Assembly (NCBI GenBank): GCA_900549995.1
Contig: URQQ01000025.1
Location: 1-61,934 of the forward strand
Source of the DNA: an uncultured Lachnospiraceae bacterium
GTDB taxonomy: Bacteria > Bacillota > Clostridia > Lachnospirales > Lachnospiraceae
Length of the DNA: 61,934 nucleotides
Direction: 5' to 3'
Of the stretch, positions 42,524 through 50,335 are shown piece by piece. How positions within the stretch are numbered: the stretch's first letter is position 1; every line of letters starts with the position of its first letter. The notes below the pieces were generated by a model. It was not told the origin of the DNA and did not search any database. It saw only the letters and a list, made by a program, of their open reading frames with translations. Made by a program: the position numbers and the translations under genes.

Positions 42524-43531
42524 TTAAATGTTACGAATATCCCTTACACTGTCTCTCTCTATAAAATCAGTACAGATACTGATCTTCTCTGTCTCTGATC
42601 CGACATGCTCGATCAGCTCATGCATCCTTCTGACTGCTGCCGCCCCCATCTCTGGTTTTGACACACGGATTGTCGTAAGTCTTGGTGATGCAATTTCACA
42701 GAACGGCAGATCATCAAATCCCACAATTGAGATGTCCTCCGGAATTCTGTAACCGCTCTCCTGTAATGCCTTCATGGCTCCAAGTGCGATCATGTCATTG
42801 TCTGCAAAAAATGCAGTCGGAAGCGGCGGGCTTGTTTCCAGGATTTCAATTAATTTTTTGTAAGCCCCGTCCATCGTCGTCGCCAGCGTAAATGTATACT
42901 GACTGTCTGCCTCAAGTCCATGATTATGAAGTGCTCTGGCATACCCAAGCGCTCTGGAACGGAATGCCTGGATTCTGAAATCTCCGCGGAGATATCCAAT
43001 CTTTTTATGCCCTTTTCTGATCAGGTACTCTGTTGCCACCCTTGCCGAATCTGCATTATTGATCAAAACCCCATCCATCCGCATCTCAGAATCGAAATAA
43101 TCAAACAGAAGGAACGGACATTTTGCCCCGCGGTAAAGTTCTATATCGTCTCCCATAAACTCTGTCCCAAGGAGTATGACTGCCGAAGCCGTGTCATTGA
43201 TCAGCCACCTGACCTGCTCTTCATAATCCGCCGCTTTTCGGTCCAGGTGGCAGATGACCATCTCATACCCGAATTTCCTGCACTCTTTCTCTACCCCGTC
43301 AATCAGAAGGTTAAAAAAAGGAGAGTCATCAATAATGCCGCCGGTACGTTTATATATAACGAACTTAATCTTGGCTATTTTATTTTCCGGAATATATCCA
43401 AGTTCCTTGGCTACTCTGAAAATCTCAGCAGAAGTTTCTTTGTTTACTCCTTTTTTATGGTTCAATGCATTGGAGACAGTCGCCGGTGAAAATCCAGTTG
43501 TTTCACTAATTTTTTTCACACTTACTTTCAT
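42524..43531 (-). CDS. LacI-family regulator of the pentose-type operon
   Basis: A 335-residue repressor: helix-turn-helix VSVKKISETTGFSPATVSNALN in its first 25 residues, hinge, and sugar sensor domain (FFNLLIDGVEKECRKFGYEMVICHLD, and GFDDLPFCEIASPRLTTIRV near 283). It is the first gene of the operon, 29 bases ahead of the FucI-like gene. It shares most of its sequence with the LacI encoded at 43830-44840, including nearly identical DNA-reading helices. Both genes have a related A/T-rich site upstream, so auto- and cross-regulation is likely. Confidence 0.92.
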   Translation of the reverse strand: MKVSVKKISETTGFSPATVSNALNHKKGVNKETSAEIFRVAKELGYIPENKIAKIKFVIYKRTGGIIDDSPFFNLLIDGVEKECRKFGYEMVICHLDRKAADYEEQVRWLINDTASAVILLGTEFMGDDIELYRGAKCPFLLFDYFDSEMRMDGVLINNADSARVATEYLIRKGHKKIGYLRGDFRIQAFRSRALGYARALHNHGLEADSQYTFTLATTMDGAYKKLIEILETSPPLPTAFFADNDMIALGAMKALQESGYRIPEDISIVGFDDLPFCEIASPRLTTIRVSKPEMGAAAVRRMHELIEHVGSETEKISICTDFIERDSVRDIRNI

Positions 43532-43567
43532 TCCGTTTGTCCTTTCGCATTTCCTTTTTGTAATTTC

Positions 43568-43595
43568 AAGTATAAACGTTTTATATAAATATTCA
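43568..43595 (-). promoter_or_regulatory. Operator-like site upstream of the pentose-type operon
   Basis: AAGTATAAACGTTTTATATA followed by AATATTCA, 37 bases before the lacI start codon. It contains the near-palindrome TATAAACGTTTTATA and matches a site upstream of the twin lacI gene (44937-44963) at about 18 of 23 positions. A weaker relative, TGTAAATGTTTATATGAAT, is at 43722-43740. Confidence 0.55.
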
Positions 43596-43773
43596 ATACT
43601 TTTATTTATACTATTTGTATTTTTGGTTCTTATTGCAGATTTTTACATTTCTTTTTTGTATATATTGCACTATTTTTTGCTCATTTATCCACCCTCTTCT
43701 CCATTCAATGTATTTTATTTATGTAAATGTTTATATGAATTTTTATATGTGTAAATTATTTTATAACATGAAA

Positions 43774-43815
43774 AAGCTGTACACCTCTGGTTTCACCCCA
43801 GATGGTGTACAGCTT
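43774..43815 (-). terminator. Terminator of the second lacI gene
   Basis: AAGCTGTACACC-TCTGG and CCAGA-TGGTGTACAGCTT form a long stem with a TTTCACC loop; a T run follows on the minus strand. It separates the two lacI genes. The rest of 43532-43829 is A/T-rich promoter and operator DNA. Confidence 0.85.
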
Positions 43816-43829
43816 CTCCATACTCTGTC

Positions 43830-44840
43830 TTAATTTTTCTGATTTACATCTCTTACACTGTCCCGCTCTATAAATGTTGTGCAGACGCTGATCTTCGTCT
43901 TTACATCATTCGGGCTCTTAATCATCTCATTCATCCTCCGCACCGCAATCGCTCCCATCTCCTGCTTAGAGACACGGATGGTTGTAAGCCTCGGCGAAGT
44001 AATCTCGCAGAACGGCAGATCATCCATTCCGATAATTGAAATGTCCTCCGGCACTCGATATCCACATTCCTGCAATGCCTTCATAGCACCAAGTGCAATC
44101 ATGTCATTTTCTGCAAAAAATGCGGTCGGAAGCTCCGGTTTCTTCTCCAATATCAGTTTCATGTCTTTATATGCGCCTTCCATCGTCGTATCCAGAGTAA
44201 ACAAATACTTCCTGTCTGCCGCAAGTCCGGCCTTGTCAAGTGCCTGTACATATCCCACTTTCCTTGAACGGAATCCTTTGATCCTGAAATTCCCCTGCAG
44301 ATAGCCAATCTTCCTGTGCCCTTTACCGAGCAGGTACTGGGTTGCGACCCTCGCAGAATCCGCATTGTTAATCAGCACGCCGTTAAAATACATTGAGGAA
44401 TCAAAATAATCCAACAGAAGAAACGGACACTTCGCCCCCTTATATATCTCCAGATCGTCTTCCATGACCTCCGTTCCAAGAAAGATCACTCCCGAAGCCG
44501 TATCGTTGATCATCCATCTGACTTCTTCTTCGTAGTCATCATCTCTCTTATCCAGATTGCAGAGTACCATTTCATATCCCAGTTTTCGGCACTCATTTTC
44601 CACGCCATCGATCAGAAGGCTGAAAAACGGTGTATCATCAATAATTTTTCCATTTCTCCTGTAGGTCACAAACCGGATTCTCGTGATACGGTTTTCCGGG
44701 ATATACCCCATTTCTTTTGCCACTCTTAATACTTCCGCAGCAGTCTCTTTATTGACCCCCCGCTTGTTATTCAGTGCATTCGACACAGTTGCCGGAGAAT
44801 ATCCGGTTGCTTCACTTATTTTCTTGATACTTACTTTCAA
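43830..44840 (-). CDS. LacI-family regulator, twin of the one at 42524
   Basis: A 336-residue paralogue of the upstream-neighbour regulator with the same domain order: helix-turn-helix VSIKKISEATGYSPATVSNALN, hinge, sensor domain with GMDDLPFCEITSPRLTTIRVS near 284. Most positions are identical between the two. The start codon is TTG (44838-44840) with GAAGGAAG about ten bases ahead, suggesting lower translation. It has its own terminator and an operator-like site upstream. It may respond to a second ligand and act on the same operators. Confidence 0.92.
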   Translation of the reverse strand: MKVSIKKISEATGYSPATVSNALNNKRGVNKETAAEVLRVAKEMGYIPENRITRIRFVTYRRNGKIIDDTPFFSLLIDGVENECRKLGYEMVLCNLDKRDDDYEEEVRWMINDTASGVIFLGTEVMEDDLEIYKGAKCPFLLLDYFDSSMYFNGVLINNADSARVATQYLLGKGHRKIGYLQGNFRIKGFRSRKVGYVQALDKAGLAADRKYLFTLDTTMEGAYKDMKLILEKKPELPTAFFAENDMIALGAMKALQECGYRVPEDISIIGMDDLPFCEITSPRLTTIRVSKQEMGAIAVRRMNEMIKSPNDVKTKISVCTTFIERDSVRDVNQKN

Positions 44841-44936
44841 TCTTCTCTCACTTCCTTCTCTGTATAGTGAAAACAGTCACCCCAAAACTGCCCTCTTTAG
44901 CTCCATTCTCTTCTCATTCCTTCAGGTTTATATTTT

Positions 44937-44963
44937 AAGTATAAAACATTTATGTGAATATTT
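44937..44963 (-). promoter_or_regulatory. Operator-like site upstream of the second lacI gene
   Basis: AAGTATAAAACATTTATGTG followed by AATATTT, about 97 bases before the TTG start. It is the counterpart of the site at 43568-43595 (see there). Confidence 0.5.
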
Positions 44964-45040
44964 AAATCTTTTTCTGTAATCCGCTGCCTCTCCACCAGAT
45001 ATATTTTCTTTCAGCTCTGGATATTCGAATGTACGTTTGC

Positions 45041-45046
45041 TATAAT
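45041..45046 (+). promoter_or_regulatory. Extended -10 promoter of rarA
   Basis: TGC-TATAAT at 45038-45046 is an extended -10 element. The -35 region is weak. It lies 26 bases before the ATG and eight bases before the GGAGG site. Confidence 0.5.
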
Positions 45047-45071
45047 GTATTCAAACGAGGAGGTAATTCAT

Positions 45072-46391
45072 ATGATGGAGCAAATATCACTGTTTGATGA
45101 CAGACAGCAAAACAGTCCTCTGGCAAGCCGTCTCAGGCCGGAGAGTCTCGAAGATTTTGCCGGACAAACCCATCTGACCGGTGAGGGGATGGTATTAAGG
45201 CAGCTGATTGACAAGGATCAGATCTGTTCTATGATTTTCTGGGGGCCTCCGGGCGTCGGCAAGACAACCCTCGCACGGATTATCGCCAGTAAGACGAAAG
45301 CTCAGTTTATAGATTTCAGCGCAGTCACCAGCGGAATAAAAGAGATCAAAGAAGTGATGGCAAAGGCAGAAGACAGCCGGCGGATGGGAATCAGAACCGT
45401 ACTTTTTGTGGACGAAATCCACCGGTTTAACAAAGCGCAGCAGGACGCGTTTCTTCCATATGTGGAAAAAGGCAGTATCATCCTGATTGGTGCCACAACC
45501 GAAAATCCATCCTTCGAAATTAATGCGGCGCTCCTGTCGAGGTGTAAAGTCTTCGTACTTCACGCCCTCAGTGAAGAGGAACTGACCGGACTTCTTTTGC
45601 ACGCCCTCTCGCATCCGCGTGGTTTCGGCAATCTGCGCGTCCAGATTTCGGAAGAATCACTGCATGCGATTGCACGTTTTTCAAACGGAGACGCACGCAC
45701 CGCACTGAACACTCTGGAGATGGCGGTCCTGAATGGAAAGATTACGCCCCAAGGTACCATCGTCTCTCCTGAGATTCTGGAACAGTGCATCAGCAAAAAA
45801 TCTCTTCTGTATGATAAAAACGGCGAAGAACACTACAATCTGATCTCCGCCCTCCACAAATCCATGCGTAACAGTGATCCTGATGCCGCAATCTACTGGC
45901 TTTCCCGAATGCTGGAAGCTGGTGAAGATCCTCTATACATTGCGCGCAGGCTGATCCGTTTCGCAAGTGAAGATGTAGGAATTGCTGACAGCAGCGCCCT
46001 TTCTCTTGCAGTCGCCGGGTACCAGGCCTGCCACTTCATCGGCATGCCCGAATGCAGTGTGAACCTGACTCATGTGGTGACCTATCTCTCCATGGCTCCG
46101 AAGTCCAACTCCCTGTATGTTGCTTATGAAGAGTGCAAATCGGATGCCCTCAAGAGTATTGCAGAGCCCGTCCCTTTGAATATCCGGAATGCCCCGACAA
46201 GTCTCATGAAAGACCTGCATTACGGCGAAGGTTATGAATATGCTCACGACTCTGCCGAGAAGCTTACTTCCATGCAGTGTCTGCCGGATTCTCTCAGAGA
46301 CAGAACCTATTACAGGCCAACCAGCCAGGGGGATGAAAATGCAGTAAAAGAAAAGCTGGACGCAATTAAAAAGTGGAAACAAAAGCATTAA
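45072..46391 (+). CDS. rarA: Replication-associated recombination protein A (RarA/MgsA)
   Basis: A 439-residue AAA+ ATPase of the clamp-loader clade that works at stalled replication forks. Walker A is GPPGVGKTT near 54-62, Walker B VDEIHRFNK near 113-121, sensor 1 is GATTENPSF near 140, and the C-terminal tetramerisation domain begins near residue 260 (LISALHKSMRNSDPDAAIYWLSRM) and ends in TYYRPTSQGDE. The residues 1-25 carry the typical PLASRLRPESLEDFAGQ. Start ATG 45072 after GAGGAGG; nine upstream codons are open but have no site. Confidence 0.96.
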   Translation: MMEQISLFDDRQQNSPLASRLRPESLEDFAGQTHLTGEGMVLRQLIDKDQICSMIFWGPPGVGKTTLARIIASKTKAQFIDFSAVTSGIKEIKEVMAKAEDSRRMGIRTVLFVDEIHRFNKAQQDAFLPYVEKGSIILIGATTENPSFEINAALLSRCKVFVLHALSEEELTGLLLHALSHPRGFGNLRVQISEESLHAIARFSNGDARTALNTLEMAVLNGKITPQGTIVSPEILEQCISKKSLLYDKNGEEHYNLISALHKSMRNSDPDAAIYWLSRMLEAGEDPLYIARRLIRFASEDVGIADSSALSLAVAGYQACHFIGMPECSVNLTHVVTYLSMAPKSNSLYVAYEECKSDALKSIAEPVPLNIRNAPTSLMKDLHYGEGYEYAHDSAEKLTSMQCLPDSLRDRTYYRPTSQGDENAVKEKLDAIKKWKQKH

Positions 46392-46399
46392 ATACCGCC

Positions 46400-46461
46400 T
46401 GTCAATTAGTACATTTTATCAAAAAGCATCCTGATTTTTTGATAAAATGTACTAATTGACA
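46400..46461. repeat. Perfect 26-base inverted repeat (62-base palindromic element)
   Basis: Left arm 46400-46425 begins TGTCAATTAGTACATTTTAT and the right arm 46436-46461 is its exact complement; the loop is GCATCCTGAT. It lies eight bases after the rarA stop. The arm is A/T-rich and no T run follows, so it is not a standard terminator, though it could still stop transcription. Confidence 0.8.
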
Positions 46462-46490
46462 TATATCTTTTTAAATAGTAATATTAAAAA

Positions 46491-46589
46491 TGTAAACGTT
46501 ATCATCTATTTCTCAAATAATTCGGCCGAATTATAGTTTTAAATCGTAGATATTTTTTATTTTTTTACGATTTTATGTAAACGTTATCA
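46491..46589 (+). promoter_or_regulatory. Two cre-like operators around an 18-base palindrome
   Basis: TGTAAACGTTATCA occurs twice, at 46491-46504 and 46576-46589, 85 bases apart (near eight helical turns). Both match the CcpA consensus TGWAANCGNTNWCA and also the LacI-type site TGTAAACGTTTAAACA at 49201-49216 by the local lacI gene. Between them is the perfect palindrome ATAATTCGGCCGAATTAT (46517-46534). The sites lie 48 to 146 bases before the permease start. Confidence 0.7.
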
Positions 46590-46636
46590 TTCTCAGTAAA
46601 ACAACTTAATTACCATGCAAAGGAGTATTGTTTATT

Positions 46637-47599
46637 ATGATTATGAATTTTATAAAAAAAGTTCCGGCGGGTATGATGGTCGTTCCTCTGCTGCTTGGCT
46701 GTCTGATGAATACGTTCTTTCCGGATGCACTGCAGATCGGAGGACTTACAACCGCACTCTTTTCTAACGCCGGTTCCTCAACTTCTGTCGGGATCCTTCT
46801 GTTCTGTATGGGCACCACCCTGCAGGTAAAAGACATGCCCGCCGTACTGAAAAGAGGAGGCCTTCTCCTGATCTCTAAATTTATCATCGGTGCGGTGCTC
46901 GGAATTCTGATCGGCAAGATCTTTGGAACAGCCGGTTTTTTAGGACTGACAAGTCTCTCTGTGATCTGTGCGGTGACAAACAGCAATGGGAGTGTATTCT
47001 TCGCCCTCATGACTGAATTCGGAGATGAGAAGGACTGTGCCTGTATGCCCATCCTCGCCCTGAATGACGGCCCTTTTCTTACCCTCATAGCCCTTGGCGC
47101 CAGCGGTATGGCCGACATTCCCTTTCTGTCGCTCGTTGCAGCATTAATTCCGATTCTTGCCGGTATGCTCCTCGGAAATCTGGATAAAAAAGTCGCTGAT
47201 TTTTTCGGGCCTGTAAGTTCCGCCATCATTCCTTTTACGGGATTTACTCTTGGCGCCGGAATTAATTTATCCAGCATACTAAAAGGCGGTCTCTCCGGAG
47301 TCCTTCTCTCCTTTATCACCATCTTCATCGGAGGAGGCTTTATCATGCTTTGCGACAGATTCATAGGCAAAAGGCCAGGATACGCCGGATGGGCCGTGGC
47401 AACTACCGCCGGCAACGCCGTCGCTGTACCTGCAGCTGTCGCGCTTGCTGACCCTTCGCTTCAAAGCATTGCATCAACAGCGACTGTACAAATTGCCGCT
47501 TCTACCGTAATATCCGCATTGCTGGTACCTGTCATTGTCGGATGGTGGGCCAAAAAATATGGCTGCCCACAATATCCGCTGGAAAGTCAGACATTTTAA
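46637..47599 (+). CDS. KdgT-like permease, second copy
   Basis: A 320-residue membrane protein of the 2-keto-3-deoxygluconate permease family with about ten segments. VICAVTNSNGSVFFALM and ALNDGPFLTLIALG match the hallmarks of the family; the C-terminal AVATTAGNAVAVPAAVALADPS corresponds to the second conserved block. It is shorter than, and clearly diverged from, the copy at 25553-26626. The frame opens upstream with TTG; ATG 46637 with AGGAG 11 bases ahead is the more likely start, though ATG 46643 is possible. It forms an operon with an RpiB-like isomerase. Cargo unknown. Confidence 0.85.
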   Translation: MIMNFIKKVPAGMMVVPLLLGCLMNTFFPDALQIGGLTTALFSNAGSSTSVGILLFCMGTTLQVKDMPAVLKRGGLLLISKFIIGAVLGILIGKIFGTAGFLGLTSLSVICAVTNSNGSVFFALMTEFGDEKDCACMPILALNDGPFLTLIALGASGMADIPFLSLVAALIPILAGMLLGNLDKKVADFFGPVSSAIIPFTGFTLGAGINLSSILKGGLSGVLLSFITIFIGGGFIMLCDRFIGKRPGYAGWAVATTAGNAVAVPAAVALADPSLQSIASTATVQIAASTVISALLVPVIVGWWAKKYGCPQYPLESQTF

Positions 47600-47635
47600 A
47601 ACAAAATTACATAGAAAATAAAGGAGGATTTACAC

Positions 47636-48085
47636 ATGAGAATTGTAATCGGAGGCGATCATGCCGGTTTTGAGTTGAAAGAAAAGATCATCGGACATTT
47701 GACAAAAGAGGGACATGAAGTGATTCATATCGGCAGTTTTACACCCGATATGGTTGATTTTCCTGACATTGCCCAAAAAGTCTGCAGCCATATCCTTAAC
47801 AACAAGGCCGACCGCGGAATCATGGTCTGCGGCACCGGAGTAGGTGCAGCGATCGCATGTAACAAAGTCCCTGGAATCCGGGCATCGGTCGTCCATGATG
47901 TCTATACTGCACACCAATGTGTCGAGCACGATAATGTGCAGATCATGGCACTTGGAGGGCAGATTGTCGGTGACGTCGTTGCCAGAGAACTGACAGATAT
48001 CTTTTTAGGCGCCACCTTCTCTACCAGTGAAGAATTCCGCACACGTGTTGCAAAACTCGAACAGATGGATGCCAGAAGACAATAG
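47636..48085 (+). CDS. RpiB/LacAB-family sugar-phosphate isomerase
   Basis: A 149-residue isomerase. GGDHAGFELKEKI (6-18) and GIMVCGTGVGAAIACNKVPGIRAS (about 61-84, with the catalytic Cys) are diagnostic. Normal RpiB has a SARLSRxHNDAN-like block next; here it is VHDVYTAHQCVEHDNVQIMAL, as in paralogues of non-ribose pathways (the EryI/DerI and LacA/B types). It should interconvert an aldose and a ketose phosphate of four to six carbons. No kinase lies in this cluster, so the phosphorylated substrate must be made elsewhere or not be a phosphate. Confidence 0.87.
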   Translation: MRIVIGGDHAGFELKEKIIGHLTKEGHEVIHIGSFTPDMVDFPDIAQKVCSHILNNKADRGIMVCGTGVGAAIACNKVPGIRASVVHDVYTAHQCVEHDNVQIMALGGQIVGDVVARELTDIFLGATFSTSEEFRTRVAKLEQMDARRQ

Positions 48086-48088
48086 TAT

Positions 48089-48135
48089 AATATCCCGGAG
48101 AAACCTTGTTTACCTAAAGTATTCTCCGGGATATT
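48089..48135. terminator. Bidirectional terminator between convergent genes
   Basis: AATATCCCGGAGAA and TTCTCCGGGATATT form a perfect 14-base stem with an 18-base-plus loop and T run on the plus strand, between the RpiB-like and lacI genes. Confidence 0.8.
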
Positions 48136-48140
48136 TCTTT

Positions 48141-49157
48141 TTAACATTCTATCTTTTTGACGCTCTCCCCTATATGTAATATAGGCTGAAATATACTTTC
48201 TCTGTTCTTTACTTCTTTTTCCTCTATGCGTGAAACAAGATACTGATATGCTTTTCTGCCAATTGAGCGTGGTTCTAATGTTACATACCCTGGTTCGATG
48301 AAAAACAGTTCACTGTTCTCTATATTTCCGTACGCCAGAACCGATATTTCTTCCGGCACCTTATATCTGTGACTCTTGAGATACTTGTACACGCCGATCG
48401 CCATGGCATTGTTCGTCACAACCATAGCCGTAGGCGCCTCCGGCATATTCAGAAAATATTCTGCTGCCTCAGCTCCGCCTTTCTCTATAAAATGATTCGT
48501 ATCAAATCGATAAGGATACTTTTCGTCCACCAAAATCCCATATTCTTTCATGGCATCCACAAACCCAAGGTATCTTTCATATCCCGTACTGACATCCAGA
48601 TTGCCATTCACAATCGCAACCCTTCGATGTCCATTTTCCAACAGGCAGGTAGTTAATTCATAAATCCCGGAATAATTGTCAGCACCTACAAAATCACCTC
48701 TGAATCCTGATAATTCCACGGTACGTTCTACCAAAACAATGGGTACCGTCTGACTGATCTCTTCAATCAGCTGATTATTCTTCCCTGTTGTGTTTAAAAT
48801 CATCCCGGCAACCTGGCTGCCAAGAAAATGTTTCAGATAACTTCTTTCTTTTTCCGGGTTATCATCAGTGCTGCAGATCAACATGTCATATCCTTGTCTG
48901 CGAAGATTTGTTTCTAATGTTTTGGCCATAATCGTAAAGTATGAGTTCGCAATATCAGAGACAAGGAACCCTATCGTTTTCGTCTGTTCGCTTTTCAGAT
49001 TCCGTGCAACCATATTCGGGACAAAATTACATGCTCTGATCGCCTCATTTACCTTTTCCACTGTTTTGGGCTGCACATTGGATGCCTGGTTAATCACACG
49101 AGAAACAGTGGCAATTGACACTCCTGCATACTTTGCCACATCTTTAATTGTAGACAT
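48141..49157 (-). CDS. LacI-family regulator of the KdgT-like/RpiB-like cluster
   Basis: A 338-residue repressor. MSTIKDVAKYAGVSIATVSRVINQASNVQPKTVEKV is the textbook LacI/GalR helix-turn-helix (1-36), ending with ACNFVPNMVARNLKSEQT, the hinge; the sensor domain follows. Its own upstream site TGTAAACGTTTAAACA (49201-49216) resembles the two sites before the permease gene, so it probably controls itself and that operon. The recognition helix ATVSRV predicts a central CG in the operator, which agrees. Start ATG 49157 behind AAGGGGGTG; a GTG four codons earlier is within that site. Confidence 0.92.
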   Translation of the reverse strand: MSTIKDVAKYAGVSIATVSRVINQASNVQPKTVEKVNEAIRACNFVPNMVARNLKSEQTKTIGFLVSDIANSYFTIMAKTLETNLRRQGYDMLICSTDDNPEKERSYLKHFLGSQVAGMILNTTGKNNQLIEEISQTVPIVLVERTVELSGFRGDFVGADNYSGIYELTTCLLENGHRRVAIVNGNLDVSTGYERYLGFVDAMKEYGILVDEKYPYRFDTNHFIEKGGAEAAEYFLNMPEAPTAMVVTNNAMAIGVYKYLKSHRYKVPEEISVLAYGNIENSELFFIEPGYVTLEPRSIGRKAYQYLVSRIEEKEVKNRESIFQPILHIGESVKKIEC

Positions 49158-49200
49158 ATGAAACAGCACCCCCTTTATCTTTCCGTTTCATACATTTTAA

Positions 49201-49216
49201 TGTAAACGTTTAAACA
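49201..49216 (-). promoter_or_regulatory. LacI-type operator in front of the lacI gene
   Basis: TGTAAACGTTTAAACA is a near-perfect palindrome 44 bases before the ATG. See 46491-46589 for the related pair. Confidence 0.65.
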
Positions 49217-49227
49217 TGTCAAGCAAT

Positions 49228-49277
49228 GAGACAGAAAAAGAGACCGGACATTATTTATCCGGTCTCTTTTTTGTCTC
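49228..49277 (-). terminator. Terminator of the TauE-family gene
   Basis: AAGAGACCGGA and TCCGGTCTCTT form the stem, embedded in an outer GAGACA/TGTCTC pair; T runs are on both strands. It overlaps the stop end of the gene at 49279. Confidence 0.8.
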
Positions 49278-49278
49278 A

Positions 49279-50193
49279 TTATTCCTGCACTGCGTATTCC
49301 TTCGCAGTTCCAGTACTTTTTTCTATGCTTGTCCTTGCCGCATCCCTGAAAAATGTCACAGATGTATACAGCATTACTGCTATGATAATCCAGGTCAGCG
49401 TTGTCAGTGGAAGTTCTTTTACTACAAAAAATGCAATCAGAACCCCGACCATCCCGGAAAGCGTCAGTGCTACAGATGCTTTCCGGTCGTATTTGCCTTC
49501 TTTTATGAATTTCAGACCGCAGGCCGGCATCAAAAATGCGCAGGATCCCATCATCACTGGAAACGCAACTTTTACATTCAGTCCCAACGCACCACATAAT
49601 GCGATACACGGCGTGTAGAGCCCGATTCCGATCGTCATCAATGCCCCCAGAAGGAAATTGACAAACACCCCGGCTGCAAGTTTCATTCCACTCAGGCCGA
49701 CCGCTGTGCCAGCGGCTCCAAAGGGTCCCACTTTGAGAAGCTTGCAGGCCATCATAGCCGCCAGGAATAAAAGCGCACTCCCCAATGCATATCTTACGAT
49801 CCTGACAGGCCATTTCGATACGATGCTTGCTCCAATGACCGAACCTACCGTCGCAGCCGCGATCATAAGTACGAGCGTCTTCGTCTCCACCTCGATCAAG
49901 CCAAGAAAAAGAACAAATTCAAGTACAATCGGAATACAGTCACCGACATTCAGCGTTCCCGGCATCGTCTCATCCGGGCTTGATTTTGTGAACTTAAACC
50001 CTGCCTGCGTCGTCGCAAAGCTCCCAATTCCAAGCGTATCAAAACAGTTCGTTACCATCCCGATCAGACACAGTGGGATCAGTTTCCCGCCACGAAACTC
50101 CTCTTTGTGGGCGAGACAGTCTTTTATATAAAAGACCGCAAAAATTGAGGCGTATAGTATAATCACTATACGCAGTACCAAAGTGATATTCAT
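49279..50193 (-). CDS. TauE/SafE-family permease, second type
   Basis: A 304-residue membrane protein with eight to nine segments. The duplicated family core is visible in LCLIGMVTNCFDTLGIGSFATTQAGFK (about 40-66) and VNFLLGALMTIGIGLYTPCIALCGALGLN (about 196-224). A conserved Cys pair in the second half, YTPCIALC, is unusual. Family members export small organosulfur or carboxylate anions. It is unrelated in detail to the copy at 31038-31811. Start ATG 50193 behind GGGGGAAAATACA. It is transcribed alone from the promoter at 50298-50325. Confidence 0.8.
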   Translation of the reverse strand: MNITLVLRIVIILYASIFAVFYIKDCLAHKEEFRGGKLIPLCLIGMVTNCFDTLGIGSFATTQAGFKFTKSSPDETMPGTLNVGDCIPIVLEFVLFLGLIEVETKTLVLMIAAATVGSVIGASIVSKWPVRIVRYALGSALLFLAAMMACKLLKVGPFGAAGTAVGLSGMKLAAGVFVNFLLGALMTIGIGLYTPCIALCGALGLNVKVAFPVMMGSCAFLMPACGLKFIKEGKYDRKASVALTLSGMVGVLIAFFVVKELPLTTLTWIIIAVMLYTSVTFFRDAARTSIEKSTGTAKEYAVQE

Positions 50194-50297
50194 TGTATTT
50201 TCCCCCAAGAAAATAATTAGTAAAGCGGACGTTCTTCCTGCCAAATGCTATCCCCGTCTAACACTCACGCCTGATTACGCCCGCTCCCGTATGTTCC

Positions 50298-50325
50298 ATT
50301 GTAACACTTTGTCAGTTCATGTCAA
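50298..50325 (-). promoter_or_regulatory. Promoter of the TauE-family gene
   Basis: TTGACA (50320-50325), a 16-base spacer and TACAAT (50298-50303) on the minus strand, leaving an untranslated leader of about 100 bases. Confidence 0.7.
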
Positions 50326-50335
50326 CACATTATGC

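Noticed and set aside
46491..46589. Calling the TGTAAACGTTATCA sites CcpA cre sites outright
   Set aside because: They fit the cre consensus, but the local LacI gene carries a very similar site upstream of itself, so ownership cannot be decided from sequence.
46606..47415. A 269-codon minus-strand frame
   Set aside because: Antisense to the KdgT-like permease; Pro/Arg-rich with no domain.
49175..49813. A 212-codon minus-strand frame overlapping the TauE-family gene
   Set aside because: It shares the strand but is out of frame with a well-supported membrane protein, and its product is Cys/Arg/Ser-rich without a fold signature.
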